Assembly: GCA_963716115.1 (NCBI GenBank) | Contig: CAVQSZ010000022.1 | Span: 1-64,000 of the forward strand | Direction: 5' to 3' | Source: AP-15 sp963716115 | GTDB taxonomy: Bacteria; Pseudomonadota; Alphaproteobacteria; ATCC43930; CGMCC-115725 | DNA length: 64,000 bases | In this document: in pieces, positions 54,197-61,089 of the stretch | How the letters are laid out: each line of letters opens with the position of its first letter | How positions within the stretch are numbered: position 1 is the stretch's first letter | Program-made: the position numbers and the translations under genes | The notes under the pieces: generated by a model | Told to the model about the DNA's origin: nothing | The model's database searches: none | Seen by the model: the letters and a program-made list of their open reading frames with translations, nothing else

Positions 54197-56062
54197 CTAT
54201 TCGGCGGCGGCGTCGAGGCCGCCCGCCGGCGCGGGCTGCAGGAACCCGCCCGACTGGCGCCGCCACAGCCGCGCATAGGTGCCGTCGGCGGCGAGGAGCT
54301 GCGCGTGCGTGCCCTCCTCGACGATGCGGCCCTGGTCGAGCACCACGAGGCGGTCGAGCCGCGCGATCGTCGACAGGCGGTGGGCGATGGCGATCACCGT
54401 GCGCCCGCGCATCAGGCTTTCGAGCTGCTCCTGGATCGCCGCCTCGACCTCGGAATCGAGCGAGGAGGTGGCCTCGTCGAGAACCAGGATCGGCGCGTCC
54501 TTCAGGATCACCCGGGCGAGGGCGACGCGCTGGCGCTGGCCACCCGACAGCTTGACCCCGCGCTCGCCGACATGGGCGTCAAAGCCGCGCCGCCCGTTCC
54601 AATCCTCCAGGGTCTCGATGAATTCGAGCGCATGCGCCTGCGCCGCCGCCCGCCGCACCTCCCATTCGCTCGCCCGCGGCCGGCCGTAGCGGATGTTGTC
54701 GCTGATCGAGCGGTGCAGCAGCGAGGTGTCCTGCGTCACCATCGCGATATGGGCGCGCAGGCTCTCCTGCGTGACCCGGGCGATGTCCTGGCCGTCGATC
54801 AGGATGCGGCCGCTCTCGATGTCGTAAAAGCGCAGCAGCAGGTTAACGAGCGTCGACTTGCCGGCGCCCGAAGGCCCGACGAGGCCGACCCGCTCGCCGG
54901 GCTTGACCGCGAGGTCGATCCCGTGCAGCACGCCCCTGGCGGTGCCGTAGCCGAAGCGCACATCCTCGAACCGCACCGCGCCGCGGTCGACCCGCAATGG
55001 CGCGGCGTCGGGACTGTCGGTCATCTGCCGCGGCACCGCGATCGAGCGCATGCCCTCCTGCACGACGCCGATATTCTCGAAGATCGTGGTCACGTTCTGC
55101 GCCACCCAGCCGGCGATGCTGGCGATGTGCCAGGTCAGCGGCAGCGCCATCGCGACGGTGCCGACCGCGATCCGCCCGTCGCTCCACAGCCAGATCGCGG
55201 CCCCGCCGGTGCCGACCACCATCATCGCGTTGAGTGTGGCGAGGGCGAAGCCGAGGAGCGTCATCAGCCGCAGCTGGCGGCGATGCGCCTCGGTCAAATC
55301 GTCCATCGCCTCGCGGACAAAGGCGTCCTCGTCGCGCGGCCGGGCGAAAAGCTTGACCGTCGAGATGTTGGTGTAGGCGTCGACGACGCGGCCGGCCAAC
55401 GTAGAACGCGTCTCCGACATGCGCCGCGAGCGGGTGCGCAGCTGCGGCACGAACCAGCGCAGCAGCACCGCGTAGCCGACGAACCATAAGAGCACCGGGA
55501 TCGCGAGCCGCGCGTCGCTCGACGCCAGCAGCATGATCGCGCCGCCGCCGTAGACGAGGATGTACCAGACGGCGTTGGTGGCCGAAACGAGGCTCTCGCG
55601 CAGGGCCGGCCCCGTCTGCATGACCCGGTTGGCGATGCGGCCGGCGAAGTCGTTCTGAAAGAAGGTCCAGCTCTGCCGCACCACGTGCCAATGGCTCTGC
55701 CAGCGCACGAGGTTCGAGAAGCCGGGGATGATCGCCTGGTTGGTGATCAAATTCTGCGCCAGCATCGCCAGCGGCCGCGCCACGATCATGACGAAGGCCA
55801 TGCCGAGGAGCAGCGGCCACTCTTCGCCCAAGAGCGCGGCCGGCGAACGGCTCGAGACCAGCGTCACCACCCGGCCGACAAAGACCGGGATGAAGGTGTC
55901 GAGGACGGCGACGACAAAGCCGGCGACGAAGAGCGCTCCGACGAGACGGCGCACCTGGCGCGCGTGATGCCAGTAGAACGCCCCCAGCTCCGCCGGCGGC
56001 GGCGTGTCCGGCGGCAGGGCGGTCGGCTCGAGCAGGTTTTCGAAAAACCGGAACACGTGCAT
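54197..56062 (-). CDS. ABC exporter (fused permease and ATPase)
   Basis: A 621-residue half-transporter of the MsbA/MDR type. Six membrane segments in residues 40-330 (for example LVGALFVAGFVVAVLDTFI) are followed by the ATPase: Walker A GLVGPSGAGKSTLVNLL, Q-loop AMVTQDTSLLH, signature KLSGGQRQRVALARV, Walker B PILVLDEATSSLDSE and H-loop IAIAHRLSTI. All catalytic motifs are intact. It would act as a homodimer or with a partner not found here. Substrate unknown. It stands alone between the Uma2 and VapC modules. Confidence 0.92.
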   Translation of the reverse strand: MHVFRFFENLLEPTALPPDTPPPAELGAFYWHHARQVRRLVGALFVAGFVVAVLDTFIPVFVGRVVTLVSSRSPAALLGEEWPLLLGMAFVMIVARPLAMLAQNLITNQAIIPGFSNLVRWQSHWHVVRQSWTFFQNDFAGRIANRVMQTGPALRESLVSATNAVWYILVYGGGAIMLLASSDARLAIPVLLWFVGYAVLLRWFVPQLRTRSRRMSETRSTLAGRVVDAYTNISTVKLFARPRDEDAFVREAMDDLTEAHRRQLRLMTLLGFALATLNAMMVVGTGGAAIWLWSDGRIAVGTVAMALPLTWHIASIAGWVAQNVTTIFENIGVVQEGMRSIAVPRQMTDSPDAAPLRVDRGAVRFEDVRFGYGTARGVLHGIDLAVKPGERVGLVGPSGAGKSTLVNLLLRFYDIESGRILIDGQDIARVTQESLRAHIAMVTQDTSLLHRSISDNIRYGRPRASEWEVRRAAAQAHALEFIETLEDWNGRRGFDAHVGERGVKLSGGQRQRVALARVILKDAPILVLDEATSSLDSEVEAAIQEQLESLMRGRTVIAIAHRLSTIARLDRLVVLDQGRIVEEGTHAQLLAADGTYARLWRRQSGGFLQPAPAGGLDAAAE

Positions 56063-56193
56063 TTGTCGATGCTATAGAGATTCCCGCCCCGATCGTGAAG
56101 CAAGTCCGTCGTCGCCGGGCACAATCGTCCGCGTCCGACCTCTTGTCGGACCCGAGCAGAACAGGCTGCCGGCGCAGCGGTGTCGCGGATGGA

Positions 56194-56670
56194 TCAGGAA
56201 GGCGGCGATCGCGGCATCGGGCTCAGCGGGAATTTCGCCGGGTCGTCGTTCCACGGGTCGAAGATCGGCGCGCCGCTGGCCCGCACATCAGCGATGTTTC
56301 GGGTGACGAGATAGAGGTCGTGCTCGAGCGCGGTCGCGGCGAACAGCGTGTCGATGACCGGCGGCGAGTGCCCGGTCAACCGCTTGGCCATGCCTGATAC
56401 CACACCCCAGCGCCGAACGATCGGGTCGCCGACCGACAGGATGCGGCCGGCAAACCGCGCGGCGAGCCCGTCCCGAGCGGCGATGAACCGCGGCCGATTG
56501 GGGTGGTCGTCCGCCACGTTATGGATACCCTTGTCGTATTCGCCCAAGGTCAGGACGCTGAGGAAAAAGCGGCCTTCGTCCTGGGTTGCGGCCCAGGCCT
56601 TGACGGTGGGGGCCCCGTTCGGATTGATGATCGTGCCGACGACGTTGGTGTCGAGAAGCCAGCCGATCAC
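56194..56670 (-). CDS. PIN-domain toxin (VapC-like)
   Basis: A 158-residue PIN-domain ribonuclease from GTG at 56670. The acidic active-site residues are visible in GWLLDTNVVGTIIN, VLTLGEYDKGIHN and PPVIDTLFAATALEHDLYLV, followed by TRNIADV. The GTG overlaps the antitoxin stop in GTGA. Length is normal for the family, and all expected acidic residues are present, so it is probably active. Confidence 0.88.
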   Translation of the reverse strand: MIGWLLDTNVVGTIINPNGAPTVKAWAATQDEGRFFLSVLTLGEYDKGIHNVADDHPNRPRFIAARDGLAARFAGRILSVGDPIVRRWGVVSGMAKRLTGHSPPVIDTLFAATALEHDLYLVTRNIADVRASGAPIFDPWNDDPAKFPLSPMPRSPPS

Positions 56671-56972
56671 AGCTCGGCGTCTCGGCCGAAATCGGGCTCG
56701 CGGCCGAGGTCGAGCCCCTCGACGTAAAGGCTCTCCATGAACGCGACAAAGGGGAGGCGCCGCGTCTCGGGCAACAGCCGCGCCAATTCCTCCGCGCTGA
56801 TCACCACCACCGCATCCTTGCCGCGGACGGTCACGCGCTGCGGCCCCTCGCTCTGCGCCCGCCGCACCACCTCGCTGAACCGGGCCTTGGCGTCCTCCAA
56901 TTTCCACCCTCGATACGCCCCGACGGCTTCGAGGCGGCGCCCGCCCTTCGTCGGCTGTCGAATCTCGCTCAT
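56667..56972 (-). CDS. Phd/YefM-type antitoxin
   Basis: A 101-residue antitoxin. KLEDAKARFSEVVRRAQSEG and PQRVTVRGKDAVVVISAEEL are the Phd/YefM dimerisation and DNA-binding part; the acidic C-terminus binds the toxin. ATG at 56972 (MSEIRQPTKGGRR) is preferred to 56984 because the latter lies within the operator-like palindrome just upstream. Confidence 0.87.
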   Translation of the reverse strand: MSEIRQPTKGGRRLEAVGAYRGWKLEDAKARFSEVVRRAQSEGPQRVTVRGKDAVVVISAEELARLLPETRRLPFVAFMESLYVEGLDLGREPDFGRDAEL

Positions 56973-56982
56973 TTGGCCCCAC

Positions 56983-57002
56983 ATCTGACTATATAGTCAG
57001 AT
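56983..57002. promoter_or_regulatory. Operator-like perfect palindrome of the Phd/VapC module
   Basis: ATCTGACTATATAGTCAGAT is a perfect 20-bp palindrome immediately upstream of the antitoxin start. It is a likely binding site for autoregulation by the antitoxin, and it contains a TATATAG core that may double as a -10 element. Confidence 0.7.
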
Positions 57003-57033
57003 AATGATGATGGCGGCGCACGCTGCCAACCCA

Positions 57034-57813
57034 TTATCTCGGCCCCGCCTCTCCGGCCGCCAGACGCAGGCCCGACAGCAACAGCTCGCGGTGCTCCGGG
57101 TTTCGGTAGAGAACGACGCTCGGCACGACCACGGGGGTGATTTCCCGCAGCCGTCTGACGATCTCCCGAGCCTCGTCCAGCCGCCCCATATGCGCATAGC
57201 ACGATGCGAGCAGACGGCAGGTCACCGCGAACCGCGGCGCATGCTGCAGCGACGCGAGCAGCAGTGGCGCCGCCTCCTCGAACCGACGGGCGAGAAAATA
57301 GGCAGCCCCCAAACCGGGGCCGAGGCTCGTCACACGATCGCGCGGGCTGAGCCGCATCGATCTCTCGAAATGCTCAATCGCGAGGTCGGGGTGACCGGTG
57401 AAGTTCCTCAAGACGCCGCTCCACTGCCAACCGCGAGCAAAGCTCGGGTTGAGCGACAGCGAACGCTCGACCAGGCCGACGGCGACGTCGATGTCCTCGC
57501 CGAAGATCGCCAGCGCGAACCCGGCCAACGCGAGAACTTCCGGGTCGTCGGGGGCGACCTGCAAGGCTCGGCGGGCGAGATCGATGCCTTCACGGCGGTT
57601 GGTTTCGAGATCGTCCACCCAATCGTTCGCCGCGATCGCTTGACGGCAATTGGCGGCCAGGGCGAGCGCGGGTCCGTAATGCGGATCGCGCTCTATCGCC
57701 CGCGCGAGCAGGTCGAGCGCCTGGCAGGCGCGGGCGACGCGGACATCCTCGCGCGCGATCGCGAGCCAGCTGGCGGCCTCGCGGCGCCGTTCGCCGGCCT
57801 CATCGCCGTTCAT
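57034..57813 (-). CDS. Chimeric protein: HEPN-like start fused to adenylate-cyclase-type TPR tail
   Basis: A 259-residue protein. The first 32 residues (EAASWLAIAREDVRVARACQ) resemble the first helix of HEPN toxins, and the gene overlaps an MNT gene by 14 bases exactly as a HEPN gene would. From LDLLARAIERDPHYGPALAL onward it is a TPR array (GLVERSLSLNPSFARGWQWS, HPDLAIEHFERSMRLSPRD, APLLLASLQHAPRFA), the C-terminal type attached to class III adenylate cyclases. The HEPN active site is absent. It looks like a deletion fusion between the two genes. Confidence 0.7.
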   Translation of the reverse strand: MNGDEAGERRREAASWLAIAREDVRVARACQALDLLARAIERDPHYGPALALAANCRQAIAANDWVDDLETNRREGIDLARRALQVAPDDPEVLALAGFALAIFGEDIDVAVGLVERSLSLNPSFARGWQWSGVLRNFTGHPDLAIEHFERSMRLSPRDRVTSLGPGLGAAYFLARRFEEAAPLLLASLQHAPRFAVTCRLLASCYAHMGRLDEAREIVRRLREITPVVVPSVVLYRNPEHRELLLSGLRLAAGEAGPR

Positions 57814-58120
57814 AGACGACCCGGCCCTCTCGCGCCGCCGTGTAGGCCAAGGTTCCGGCGATCCGGCTCTTGCGCCTGAACACCCCTTCCCGGCACGGGA
57901 TCACGTCAGTGGCGCGATGATAGGAACGCCGCGACTGATAGCCTGCCGCCAGGGTCAGCTTCTCCGGCGGCGCGTTGTCGTCGAGGATCACCAAGAGGTC
58001 GATATCGCTGTCCGGACCGGCGTCGCCGCGCGCCGCCGACCCGAACAGGATCACGCGCAATGGTCGGAAATACTCGACGACCGCATCGAGCAATTCGGGC
58101 GGAACGGGGCCTGTCGTCAT
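57800..58120 (-). CDS. MNT nucleotidyltransferase-family protein
   Basis: A 106-residue nucleotidyltransferase with RVILFGSAARGDAGPDSDID, the GSxARGD/DxD signature, and the C-terminal TDVIPCREGVFRRKSRIAGT typical of MNT antitoxins paired with HEPN toxins. Its proper HEPN partner has been replaced by the chimeric TPR gene. The ATG overlaps the stop of a short upstream ORF carrying a cyclase fragment. Confidence 0.85.
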   Translation of the reverse strand: MTTGPVPPELLDAVVEYFRPLRVILFGSAARGDAGPDSDIDLLVILDDNAPPEKLTLAAGYQSRRSYHRATDVIPCREGVFRRKSRIAGTLAYTAAREGRVVYERR

Positions 58121-58287
58121 TGATGGACCGTGTTGGAAACGAATACTCCGCCAAGCTGGGCCGGCGCTTCGATCCGCCCCGCCACATCGGCGGCCAGGAT
58201 CGCGGCGAGACGGCGGGCCGCGGTCACGGCAGTTCCGGCCGCCTTGTCGAGGCTCGGATCGGCGGCGCGCTCATGCCGCTTCGGCAT
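58117..58287 (-). pseudogene. Class III adenylate cyclase fragment, internally deleted
   Basis: A 56-codon ORF whose centre reads AARRLAAILAADVAG, the hallmark beginning of the catalytic domain in TPR-type class III cyclases, followed directly by LGGVFVSNTVH, which resembles the end of that domain (a GG-x-x-VS-x-TV pattern). Most of the catalytic domain is missing. The TGA overlaps the ATG of the MNT gene, so the fragment is stop/start-coupled to the toxin-antitoxin pair. Confidence 0.65.
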
Positions 58288-58489
58288 TCGCGGGCGCCGG
58301 GACCGGCCGGCCGTCCTCCGCGGCAGCCTCGATCCAGCAGGCAATCGCGTCCATGACGTTGTCGACCGCCTCCTGCGGCGTCTCGCCATCCGACATGCAG
58401 CCGGGCAATTCGGGCACCTCGGCCAGCCAGCCGCCCCCTTCCGCAGCGCCGAGCGGCCGCAGCGCGATCCGGTAGCGATAGGTCATCAT
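58271..58489 (-). CDS. hicB: HicB-family antitoxin
   Basis: A 72-residue HicB-type protein: YRIALRPLGAAEGGGWLAEV, PELPGCMSDGETPQEAVDNV, MDAIACWIEAAAEDG. This is the partially degraded RNase H-like fold of HicB antitoxins without an added DNA-binding domain. The start overlaps the HicA stop by four bases. Gene order HicA then HicB is the usual one. Confidence 0.87.
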   Translation of the reverse strand: MMTYRYRIALRPLGAAEGGGWLAEVPELPGCMSDGETPQEAVDNVMDAIACWIEAAAEDGRPVPAPANAEAA

Positions 58490-58737
58490 CCGTCCTTCCC
58501 TTCGGGGAAACGGTCGGAGAGCGCGACGAGCGCTCGAATATACACCGCCTTGACGGGTCGGCGCGCCGGTATCGTCAGGGTCGCTCCGCCCGTTGGATCG
58601 CGCACCTTGTAATGCGAACCGCGGCTCGGCGGCGTTATCGTCAGTCCACAAGCCCGGCAGAGCCGCTCGATGTCGGCGATCGTCCAATCCGCCTGCGGGT
58701 TTGCCCGCATCCGCTCCAGCAGACCAAGCGCCCTCAT
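58486..58737 (-). CDS. hicA: HicA-family mRNA interferase toxin
   Basis: An 83-residue dsRBD-like toxin. ADWTIADIERLCRACGLTIT, PSRGSHYKVRDPTGGATLTI and PARRPVKAVYIRALVALSD follow the HicA pattern, with the catalytic His in GSHYKV. The ATG at 58737 overlaps the stop of the upstream cyclase fragment. The toxin looks intact. Confidence 0.87.
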   Translation of the reverse strand: MRALGLLERMRANPQADWTIADIERLCRACGLTITPPSRGSHYKVRDPTGGATLTIPARRPVKAVYIRALVALSDRFPEGKDG

Positions 58738-58874
58738 AGCTCGGTCCCGACGAGGATCGCGGCGAGACGGAGGGTTTGGCTCATTCCGGCTCGCGCCCTC
58801 ATCAGCCGTGAATAGCCCGCCACATCGGCGGCGAGGATCGCCGCCAGCCGCCGCTCCCGCCGCCCGGAATTCAT
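58734..58874 (-). pseudogene. Class III adenylate cyclase N-terminal fragment
   Basis: A 46-codon ORF starting at ATG 58874 with RRERRLAAILAADVAGYSRL, the canonical N-terminus of a TPR-type class III adenylate cyclase. It then diverges and stops in a TGA that overlaps the HicA start. Together with the fragment at 58117-58287 and the TPR tail at 57034-57720 it marks a cyclase gene scattered around toxin-antitoxin modules. Confidence 0.7.
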
Positions 58875-58970
58875 GCCGGCGTCCTCCTTTCCGGGGCGAT
58901 CTTAGAGCAAGGCATCGGCCGACAGCGGCAGCGGGCTCGTTGCCGGGATCGGGTGCCGCCGCCACTGTTT

Positions 58971-59000
58971 TCGCTGTTATTTGCAGGAAAAATACAGCGG
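58971..59000. repeat. CGCTGTTATTTGCAG motif, copy 2
   Basis: CGCTGTTATTTGCAG, then GAAAA, then ATACAGCGGCC; the outer CGCTGT and ACAGCG are inverted repeats. Core shared with 39938-39970. Confidence 0.5.
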
Positions 59001-59049
59001 CCGTCCGACCTCGACGACGCGCGAACCTGTCGGATGCGTCATGAGCCGC

Positions 59050-59078
59050 AGACTAGACGAGCCATGCAATGTTGTCAA
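59050..59078 (-). promoter_or_regulatory. Candidate promoter for the cyclase-fragment/HicAB unit
   Basis: Minus-strand TTGACA (59073-59078) and TAGTCT (59050-59055) with a 17-base spacer, about 180 bases upstream of the ATG at 58874. Confidence 0.4.
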
Positions 59079-59184
59079 TATATGTGTGATTTTCGCACGA
59101 CGGAAAAATGGGCCGCTCGCGATCGAGGGTGAACGCGACGGCGGGCTGTGCCATGCTGCGGGCGCGATCGGGATCGGTGCGCGG

Positions 59185-59580
59185 ATGAGCGGGTTCTACG
59201 AGCAAAGGCTGCGGATACAGACCTACGACATCGATTTTGCCGGCGTCGTCAGCAACATCGTTTTCATCCGCTGGCTCGAGGATTTGCGGCTCGGGCTGAT
59301 GGAGGAGGCCTATCCGCTGACCCGGGCGCTGGCCGAGGATGTGGCCCCGATCCTGACGGCGACGCGGATCGCCTATCGCCGGCCGGTGACGATCGCCGAC
59401 CCGCTGGTCGGGCGGATGCGCGTCGCCGCGCTCGGCCGGGTGCGCTGGCGGCTCGCCGCCGAGTTCGCGGTCGGCGAGCGGGTTTGCGCCGAGGCCGAGC
59501 AGGAGGGGCTCTTCATGCGATTGTCGACGCGGCGGCCGATCGCGATCCCGGAGCCGATCCGGCGCTGGCACCGGGGATGA
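59185..59580 (+). CDS. Thioesterase (4-hydroxybenzoyl-CoA thioesterase/YbgC-like)
   Basis: A 131-residue hotdog-fold thioesterase. RIQTYDIDFAGVVSNIVFIR carries the catalytic Asp of the YbgC/4HBT family (Y-x-D-x-x-G-x-V-x-N), followed by RWLEDLRLGLMEEAYP and TRIAYRRPVTIADPL. ATG at 59185 (MSGFYEQRL) is the family-like start. Its stop overlaps the start of tadA in ATGA, giving a coupled pair. Confidence 0.85.
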   Translation: MSGFYEQRLRIQTYDIDFAGVVSNIVFIRWLEDLRLGLMEEAYPLTRALAEDVAPILTATRIAYRRPVTIADPLVGRMRVAALGRVRWRLAAEFAVGERVCAEAEQEGLFMRLSTRRPIAIPEPIRRWHRG

Positions 59581-60029
59581 CCGCCGCCGCCTCGCCGATG
59601 CTGCGGGCGCTGGCCGAGGCCGAGGCGGCGGCGCAGCGCGGCGAGGTCCCGGTCGGCGCGGTGCTGGTCGACGCGGCGGGCAATGTCCTCGCCGCCGCCG
59701 GCAACCGGGTCGAGGCCGACCACGACCCGACGGCGCATGCCGAGATGCTCGTGTTGCGCGCGGGCGCTGCGCGGCGCGGTACGGCCCGGCTTCGCGAATG
59801 CGATCTCTGGGTCACGCTCGAGCCCTGCGCGATGTGCGCCGCGGCGATCGGCCTGGCGCGGCTGCGCCGGCTCTATTTCGGCGCCTACGACCCAAAGGGC
59901 GGGGCGGTCGAGCACGGCCCGCGGCTCTTCGCGCAGCCGACCATCCATCACCGGCCCGAAATCTACGGCGGCATCGAGGAGCGCCGCGCCGGCGCGCTGC
60001 TGCGCGCCTTCTTCCGCGACCGGCGGTAG
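59577..60029 (+). CDS. tadA: tRNA-specific adenosine deaminase
   Basis: A 150-residue zinc deaminase that converts A34 to inosine in tRNA-Arg(ACG). The motifs are complete: PTAHAEMLVLR with zinc His and catalytic Glu, TLEPCAMCAAAIGLARLRRL with the two zinc cysteines, and FGAYDPKGGAVEHGPRLF, typical of TadA. The ATG overlaps the thioesterase stop. This is an essential gene and is intact. Confidence 0.93.
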   Translation: MTAAASPMLRALAEAEAAAQRGEVPVGAVLVDAAGNVLAAAGNRVEADHDPTAHAEMLVLRAGAARRGTARLRECDLWVTLEPCAMCAAAIGLARLRRLYFGAYDPKGGAVEHGPRLFAQPTIHHRPEIYGGIEERRAGALLRAFFRDRR

Positions 60030-60097
60030 AGAAGCGAGTTTCGATCGACGCCCCGAACCCTTCGGCCTGCGCGCGAAAAGGCCTCGCCACTGTTGCC

Positions 60098-60117
60098 GTC
60101 CCGGCGCAGGCCGGGAC
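60098..60117. terminator. Hairpin between convergent genes
   Basis: GTCCCGGCGCAGGCCGGGAC forms a 7-bp stem between the convergent tadA and luciferase-like genes. It may act as a shared terminator, although no T-run follows; this type of sequence is also a common intergenic repeat. Confidence 0.45.
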
Positions 60118-60186
60118 CCATGTCGGCTATGGGCGCCGGCCTCCGCCGGTGTGACAAACAGGTTGGATCAATCTGAAGTGATCCGC

Positions 60187-61078
60187 TCAGAGATGGTCGG
60201 CGACGGCGGCGTGATAGCGGCGCAGCGCCGCCAAATGGTCGGCCATCGTGTGGCCGGGGATGCGCTTGTGGTGGCGGCGCTCGAAGGTCGTCGTCAGGCA
60301 GAGATGCGAGGCTCCGGCCTGCTTTCCAGAACCGGGCGTCCTTGGCCCAGTCGGCTTCCGTCCCGGTCCCCATCGACACCCAGACCTCGATCCCGACCGC
60401 GGCCGGGTCACGGCCGGCCGCTTCGGTGAGGCGGCGCAATTGGGCGAAGACGTCGAGCGCGCCGCGGTCCGGGGGATAGGCGTTCGGCATCCAGCCGTCG
60501 CCCCATTTGGCGATGCGCGGCAGGGTGCGCTCGTGGTGCCCGCCGAACCACACCGGCACCTTGCCCGAGGCCGGCAGCGGGTTGATCCCGGCGTCGTCGA
60601 TATTGTGCCAGCGGCCCTTGAAGCTGACATGCGGCTCGGCCCACAGCTTTTGCATGACCTCGACCTGCTCTTCCGAGCGGCGGCCGCGGTTGTGAAAGTT
60701 CTCGTTCAAGCCGGTGAACTCGACCTCGTTCCAGCCGACCCCGATCCCGAGCCGGAACCGGCCGGCGCACAGCGCGTCGAGACAGGCCGCCTGCTTGGCG
60801 ACGAGCACCGTCTGGCGCTGCGGCAGGATCAGCACGCCGGTCGAAAAGCCGAGCTTTTGCGTGCAGCCGGCGAGATAGCCGAACAGCACAAACGGGTCGT
60901 GGTAGAGCCCAGCCCCGGTGCGGCCGGCCTCGGACGCGCCGGCCTCGTTGGCGCCGAGCACATGATCGGGCGCCTCGACAAAGCCGTAGCCGATTGCTTC
61001 CGCCGTCTGCGCATATTCGCGCACGGTTGCAGGATCACCGCCGATATCGCCCAATGGCAACAACGCACCCAGCTGCAT
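60187..61078 (-). CDS. LLM-class (F420/FMN-dependent) oxidoreductase, one frameshift
   Basis: Luciferase-like TIM-barrel oxidoreductase of about 296 residues: QLGALLPLGDIGGDPATVRE, FVEAPDHVLG, GFSTGVLILPQRQTVLVAKQ, RLGIGVGWNEVEFTGLN, and VPVWFGGHHERTLPRIAKWG. After FWK a one-base shift near 60328 moves the ending into another frame, where QAGASHLCLTTTFERRHHKR closes the barrel and the stop is at 60187. Cofactor (F420 or FMN) and substrate are not determinable. Confidence 0.83.
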
Positions 61079-61089
61079 TTTTCAGCTCC

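Larger units (their letters stand above)
58875..59184. other. Intergenic interval before the thioesterase gene
   Basis: About 310 bases without a gene. Contains the second CGCTGTTATTTGCAG motif and a candidate minus-strand promoter for the cyclase-fragment/HicAB unit. A plus-strand frame is open through the second half, but its codons look random until the thioesterase start. Confidence 0.6.
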
